From: Porticoccaceae bacterium UBA1117
GTDB taxonomy: Bacteria > Pseudomonadota > Gammaproteobacteria > Pseudomonadales > Porticoccaceae
Assembly (NCBI GenBank): GCA_002313335.1
Contig: DCBC01000167.1
Location: 1-9,899 of the forward strand
Direction: 5' to 3'
Length of the DNA stretch: 9,899 nucleotides
Part shown: one piece after another, positions 5,814 to 9,899 of the stretch
Position numbering within the stretch: the stretch's first letter is position 1
How the letters are laid out: every line of letters starts with the position of its first letter
Notes under the pieces: generated by a model
The model's input: only the letters and a program-made list of their open reading frames with translations
Told to the model about the DNA's origin: nothing
The model's database searches: none
Translations under genes and position numbers: made by a program

Positions 5814-6994
5814 GCGCGCAGTGGATAACAATATTAGGTGCAACCGGGTCTATTGGTTTGAGTACCCTCGATGTTGTAGCGCGTCATCCTCAAAAATACA
5901 ATGTTTTTGCTCTCACAGGTAAGACCAAAGTTCACGTACTCGCGCAGCAGTGTCAAATACATCGGCCAAAGTATGCGGTGGTAATGGATGTTGATGCGGC
6001 GCAGCAATTAGAGGTGCTCTTAGTTTCTTTTAAGGTTTCTACTGAAATACTGGTTGGGATAGATGCACTGTGTGCGGTGTCAAGCGATAGTAATGTAGAT
6101 ATCGTGATGGCAGCTATTGTTGGCGCTGCTGGACTTGTGCCCACATTAGCCGCCGTAAATGCTAACAAGAAGGTGTTGTTGGCCAATAAAGAATCACTAG
6201 TAATGGCAGGGCATCTTTTTATGGAGGCCCTCAAGCATTCAAGCGGTGTCTTACTACCAATTGATAGTGAGCACAATGCGATCTTTCAGTGTTTGCCTCA
6301 AGGGAAGAATGATTTATCGGCGGCGGGAGTGAGCAAACTTTTACTATCAGCCTCTGGTGGTCCGTTTCGAGGTTGGACTGCGCAACAGATGGAGCATGTG
6401 ACGCCCGAGCAAGCATGTGCCCATCCAAATTGGAGTATGGGCAACAAGATATCTGTTGATTCGGCAACTCTAATGAATAAAGGGTTAGAGTTGATTGAAG
6501 CCTGCTGGCTATTTGATATGAAAGAAAACCAGATTGAGATTGTAGTTCATCCACAGAGCATTATTCACTCACTTGTTCAGTATGTCGATGGATCAGTTAT
6601 TGCTCAGTTAGGTAATCCAGATATGCGTACACCTATTGCTCACGCGCTAGCATGGCCTGATAGAATTGATTCAGGGGTGAAAAACTTAGATCTGTTCGAT
6701 ATTTCTCGTCTTGACTTTGAAAAGCCTAATTTTAATGATTTTCCATGCTTAGAGCTTGCATTTGAAGCGGCACGGATTGGCCTTGACGCACCAGCAACGC
6801 TCAATGCAGCTAATGAGGTAGCCGTTCAGGCTTTTTTGGATAAGCGCATTGGGTTTACTCAAATTGCTGATGTTGTAAAGGAGTCGATGTCTGTTGCTAT
6901 ATTTAATGAACCTGAGTCCCTTGTTGTAGTCCAAGAGACAGATCTTAAAGCCCGCAGTCTTGCTACTGCCTATATTTCGAGGATAACGTCTTAA
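5810..6994 (+). CDS. dxr: 1-deoxy-D-xylulose 5-phosphate reductoisomerase
   Basis: Converts DXP to 2-C-methyl-D-erythritol 4-phosphate with NADPH and a divalent metal, the first committed step of the MEP isoprenoid pathway; cytoplasmic. The 394 aa product is close to E. coli (398). The NADPH motif GATGSIG is at 10-16, and LLANKESLV at 123-131. The metal ligands D152 and E154 ([11 protein letters not shown]) and E227 (MNKGLE) are present. So are the substrate-binding S218, N223, K224 and H205 (HPNWSMG). Start: TTG at 5810 overlapping the cdsA stop is the only start consistent with the N-terminus. GGGAG (5795-5799) lies 10 nt upstream. rseP follows with zero spacing. Its isoprenoid product normally feeds UppS, absent from this cluster. 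Confidence 0.97.
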   Translation: MSAQWITILGATGSIGLSTLDVVARHPQKYNVFALTGKTKVHVLAQQCQIHRPKYAVVMDVDAAQQLEVLLVSFKVSTEILVGIDALCAVSSDSNVDIVMAAIVGAAGLVPTLAAVNANKKVLLANKESLVMAGHLFMEALKHSSGVLLPIDSEHNAIFQCLPQGKNDLSAAGVSKLLLSASGGPFRGWTAQQMEHVTPEQACAHPNWSMGNKISVDSATLMNKGLELIEACWLFDMKENQIEIVVHPQSIIHSLVQYVDGSVIAQLGNPDMRTPIAHALAWPDRIDSGVKNLDLFDISRLDFEKPNFNDFPCLELAFEAARIGLDAPATLNAANEVAVQAFLDKRIGFTQIADVVKESMSVAIFNEPESLVVVQETDLKARSLATAYISRITS

Positions 6995-8371
6995 ATGTTG
7001 GATATTGCTTTAACTATTTTTTATACGTTTATAGCGCTGGGAACACTAGTTACCGTTCATGAGTTCGGGCATTTTTGGGTGGCTCGGCGTTGCGGTGTGC
7101 GTGTAGAGCAGTTTTCTATTGGATTTGGTAAGTCCCTTTTTACGTGGCATGACAAGCATGGAACCGAATTTATCTTCGCAATTTTACCTCTTGGCGGCTA
7201 TGTAAGAATGCTTGATGAGCGGGTCGGTGATGTCTCGCCGGAGGACCTACCTTTCGCCTTTAATAGAAAAACTCCTCTACAACGGCTGGCCATCATTAGT
7301 GCTGGCCCGATCGCTAACTTCTTATTAGCTGGGGTGATTTTCTGGTTTATATTTTTAGGCGGGGAGCGTGGTTTGTCCCCCGTGATTGGCGATGTTTTAC
7401 CTACATCAATTGCCGAACAGTCTGGTTTTGAAACAGGCATGGAAATCGTTGATATTGGCGGCAACCAGGTCGACTCTTGGGCAGCAGTGTCTCGAGAGTT
7501 ATTTGATTTTATTGGCACAAGTGGTGAGATTCCTTTTTTAGTCACTTATCCAGATAGCGCTATTCGATATGAGCTACTGGTCAGCGTCGATGATTGGTTA
7601 GCTGATGAAGAAGCACCTATGCCACGTATAACACTGGGTCTTTCGCCACCGTTTGTTCTCGAGTCATTGTTAGTGTCGGCGGTTGTTGAGTCTGCGGCTG
7701 CCGATCGAGCGGGGCTGCGCGCAGGGGACCAGATTTTAGCCGTTAACGATCTGCCGGTAGTATCTATCAGCGCGTTTATTCAACAGATTTCTGAGAGCTC
7801 GGGTCAAAGGCTCAAACTTGGCGTGCAGAGAGTTGATGATGACGGTGCTTCTGCCAATGTGGATATTTATGCCACTCCGGAAAGTGCTGTGAGAGAGGGC
7901 AAAACCGTAGGGCAGTTGGGTGTCCAGTTATCATCAAGTGTTACCTACCCAGATTCCTTGATTACAGAGATTGAGTACGGACTGCTCAGTGCAATTCCAC
8001 GCGCGTTCGAAGAGGTTGTTGTTAACTGTATTATGGTCGTGAAGTCAGTAGGTAAGCTAGTGACTGGTAATCTTAGTCCTAAGAACTTAAGTGGCCCCAT
8101 CACTATAGCGAAAGTTGCTGGTGACACAGCCCGTTCGGGCTGGGATAATTTTATTCGCTTCGTAGCTATTCTGAGTATAATGCTTGGCGTGATGAACCTG
8201 ATGCCAATCCCCGTGCTTGATGGAGGACACATAGTGTTTATTCTAATTGAGGTAGTAAAAGGCTCGCCCGTTTCTGAACAGATTCAGCTCGTCGGTTATA
8301 AAGCAGGGTTTGCAATGTTAATAAGTTTAATGGTATTCGCCACATTTAATGATCTCATGCGTCCATTTTGA
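6995..8371 (+). CDS. rseP: Site-2 intramembrane metalloprotease RseP
   Basis: RseP cleaves RseA within the inner membrane after DegS, releasing sigma-E during envelope stress, and also clears signal peptides. The 458 aa length is close to E. coli (450). The zinc motif HEFGH is at 22-26 in the first membrane segment. The second zinc site, LDG with D409, lies in NLMPIPVLDGGH near the third. Other landmarks are GVRVEQFSIGFGK (34-46), LPLGGYVRMLDE (64-75) and AGPIANF (103-109). Two periplasmic PDZ domains cover about 127-205 and 219-292, the second with RAGLRAGDQILAVN (238-251). A final hydrophobic segment is around 432-453. The ATG directly follows the dxr TAA stop, and a GAGGA element (6979-6983) sits 11 nt upstream inside dxr. 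Confidence 0.97.
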   Translation: MLDIALTIFYTFIALGTLVTVHEFGHFWVARRCGVRVEQFSIGFGKSLFTWHDKHGTEFIFAILPLGGYVRMLDERVGDVSPEDLPFAFNRKTPLQRLAIISAGPIANFLLAGVIFWFIFLGGERGLSPVIGDVLPTSIAEQSGFETGMEIVDIGGNQVDSWAAVSRELFDFIGTSGEIPFLVTYPDSAIRYELLVSVDDWLADEEAPMPRITLGLSPPFVLESLLVSAVVESAAADRAGLRAGDQILAVNDLPVVSISAFIQQISESSGQRLKLGVQRVDDDGASANVDIYATPESAVREGKTVGQLGVQLSSSVTYPDSLITEIEYGLLSAIPRAFEEVVVNCIMVVKSVGKLVTGNLSPKNLSGPITIAKVAGDTARSGWDNFIRFVAILSIMLGVMNLMPIPVLDGGHIVFILIEVVKGSPVSEQIQLVGYKAGFAMLISLMVFATFNDLMRPF

Positions 8372-8411
8372 GTTCTCTTACGCCAATTAATTACTAAGGT
8401 TATAGATTTTA

Positions 8412-9899
8412 ATGAAGCAATTATTAACTGGCTTGATTCTATTCATCACAATCACTTCTGCGGGCGTTCATGCTGATGAATTTCAGGTTCTAGATATTCG
8501 CATTGAGGGACTTCAGCGTGTTTCTGCGGGAACTGTCTTTGCGGCGCTGCCGATAAGTGTCGGGGACACTGCCGATGATATGGCAGTCCGAGAAGCCACA
8601 AGATCACTTTTTCGCACTGGATATTTCGCAGATGTCATTATGGCGAGAGAGAATGGCATTCTAGTGGTTGGTCTCATTGAACGTCCGGCAGTGACCGAGA
8701 TAAACATTGATGGCAATAAGGCGATTGAGACTGACCAGTTAATGGATGCGCTCCGTGAAAATGGGTTAGCCGAAGGTCAAATATTCCGCCAAGTCATCTT
8801 AGAGGGAATGAGTCAAGAGTTACAAAGGCAATATGTTTCCCAGGGTCGTTACGGGGCACTAGTGCAAACCGAAGTTAAGCAACTTCCGCGCAATAGAGTT
8901 GCCGTCAACATAGATATTGATGAGGGTGATGTTGCTAAGATTCGTCACATCAATATTGTTGGTAATAGCAATTTTGCTGAGCCGGTTTTACTTGAACAGT
9001 TTGAACAGAACAAAACGGGTTGGTTGTCATGGATTACTAGCGATGACAAATACTCTAGGGAAAAGCTATCTGGAGATTTAGAAACTCTTGAAAGTTGGTA
9101 TTTGGATAGAGGGTACTTGAAGTTTCAAGTTCTCAGCACTCAGGTCTCGGTAAGCCCCAATAAAGAGTCTGTATTCATTACCATCAATGTCAGTGAGGGA
9201 GATGTGTATACCATTAGCGAGATTGAGCTGGCTGGTGATCTTATTATCCCTGAGGCACAGGCTAGGATGCTTGTTTTGTTGCGGGAAGGAGTCATTTTCT
9301 CCCAAGCTTTAATGACCGCGTCCAGTGACTATTTGACGAGGCGTTTGGGCAATGAAGGCTACACATTTGCTGAGGTGGAAGGGTATCCTCAAGTTGATGA
9401 GGATGCGAAAACCGCTACCGTCACTTTTTTGATTAAGCCTGGCATGCGCGCTTATGTAAGACGAATTGATTTTCGTGGCAACACCGTGACCGCAGACTCC
9501 GTTTTGAGGCGCGAGATGCGTCAAATGGAGGGTGGCTCCGCCAACAATGCGTTGATTGAAATGTCTAAGGTACGCTTGGAGCGTGTAGGTTTCTTTAAAG
9601 AGGTGTCGGTGGAGAATATTCCGGTTGCAGGCACTAACGACCAGATTGATGTCGTTTATACCGTCGAAGAGCAACCGTCTGGTTCGGTTGGAGCTAACGT
9701 TGGTTACTCGCAGGGTTACGGCCTAATGTTGGGCGCCAACCTTAGTGACAATAATTTTTTCGGTACAGGCAAGCAGGTGGGTGTAGGAATCAATAAGAGT
9801 GCTTACCAGAGTTCGCTTAATTTCAGCTACTCTGAGCCTTATTTCACCATTGACGGTGTTAGCGCGGGTTACAGTATTTATGCGCGTGAGACGGATTAC
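8412..9899 (+). CDS. bamA: Outer-membrane protein assembly factor BamA, N-terminal part
   Basis: BamA is the Omp85-family core of the BAM complex that folds beta-barrel proteins into the outer membrane. The first 496 codons are present and the frame is open at the right edge; the rest of the barrel is missing. A signal peptide covers residues 1-21 (MKQLL, hydrophobic core, VHA then DEFQ at the predicted cleavage). Five POTRA domains follow, roughly 24-91, 92-172, 175-263, 266-344 and 347-421. The first contains IEGLQRV, the second ERPAVTEINIDGNK, the third LETLESWYLDRGY and the fifth FRGN with LRREMRQMEGG. The beta-barrel starts near 425 (GSVGANVGYSQGYG) with its first strands, including SEPYFTIDGVS. 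It lies 40 nt after rseP. An AAGGT element (8396-8400) sits 11 nt before the ATG, a slightly long spacing. Confidence 0.97.
   Translation, partial: MKQLLTGLILFITITSAGVHADEFQVLDIRIEGLQRVSAGTVFAALPISVGDTADDMAVREATRSLFRTGYFADVIMARENGILVVGLIERPAVTEINIDGNKAIETDQLMDALRENGLAEGQIFRQVILEGMSQELQRQYVSQGRYGALVQTEVKQLPRNRVAVNIDIDEGDVAKIRHINIVGNSNFAEPVLLEQFEQNKTGWLSWITSDDKYSREKLSGDLETLESWYLDRGYLKFQVLSTQVSVSPNKESVFITINVSEGDVYTISEIELAGDLIIPEAQARMLVLLREGVIFSQALMTASSDYLTRRLGNEGYTFAEVEGYPQVDEDAKTATVTFLIKPGMRAYVRRIDFRGNTVTADSVLRREMRQMEGGSANNALIEMSKVRLERVGFFKEVSVENIPVAGTNDQIDVVYTVEEQPSGSVGANVGYSQGYGLMLGANLSDNNFFGTGKQVGVGINKSAYQSSLNFSYSEPYFTIDGVSAGYSIYARETDY

Noticed and set aside
5953..6554. Two minus-strand open frames of 107 codons inside dxr
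   Set aside because: These are shadows of the dxr coding sequence, rich in Ser, Thr and Ala, without motifs.
8219..8246. Possible sigma-E promoter for bamA inside rseP (TCTAA at 8242-8246)
   Set aside because: No GGAACTT-like -35 at the needed 15-17 bp spacing. The match to the -10 alone is not sufficient.

Overview
This window looks like chromosomal housekeeping DNA from a gammaproteobacterium. The gene order (glnD and map on the minus strand, then rpsB-tsf-pyrH-frr-[uppS]-cdsA-dxr-rseP-bamA on the plus strand) is the classic gammaproteobacterial arrangement. The proteins align residue for residue with the E. coli families as I remember them. The moderate to low GC, and glnD directly behind map, suggest a marine-type lineage rather than an enteric one. 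That finer placement is inference. There are no mobile elements, tRNAs, rRNAs, CRISPR arrays or accessory islands.

Layout: positions 1-1399 hold a minus-strand pair, map followed by the 5' third of glnD, which runs off the left edge. Positions 1400-1746 are a divergent intergenic region with a good rpsB promoter candidate and a structured rpsB leader of about 150 nt. Positions 1747-4846 hold rpsB, an intrinsic terminator or attenuator, then tsf, pyrH and frr, covering translation and UMP kinase. Positions 4847-4985 are a short gap where uppS normally sits. Positions 4986-9899 hold cdsA, dxr, rseP and bamA (bamA open at the right edge), covering phospholipid synthesis, isoprenoid precursor synthesis, the sigma-E protease and outer-membrane assembly. 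They are tightly packed: cdsA/dxr overlap by 4 nt, dxr/rseP abut, and rseP/bamA are 40 nt apart.

The genes link growth-related functions. S2 and EF-Ts serve translation, RRF recycles ribosomes, and PyrH supplies UDP and then UTP/CTP. CdsA uses CTP to make CDP-diacylglycerol. Dxr makes MEP for isoprenoids, including the undecaprenyl carrier. RseP and BamA monitor and build the envelope. Normally UppS connects the isoprenoid and envelope steps in this cluster.

I see no novel system here. Points worth a second look are: (1) uppS is absent between frr and cdsA and replaced by 139 nt; (2) that gap contains a 34-codon ORF with a good ribosome binding site, ending flush against the cdsA start; (3) ribosomal protein S2 has an acidic C-terminal tail built partly from a 24-bp tandem repeat; (4) the rpsB leader can fold into several helices, as expected for S2 autoregulation; (5) a strong terminator lies between rpsB and tsf. 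glnD and dxr both appear to use TTG starts.
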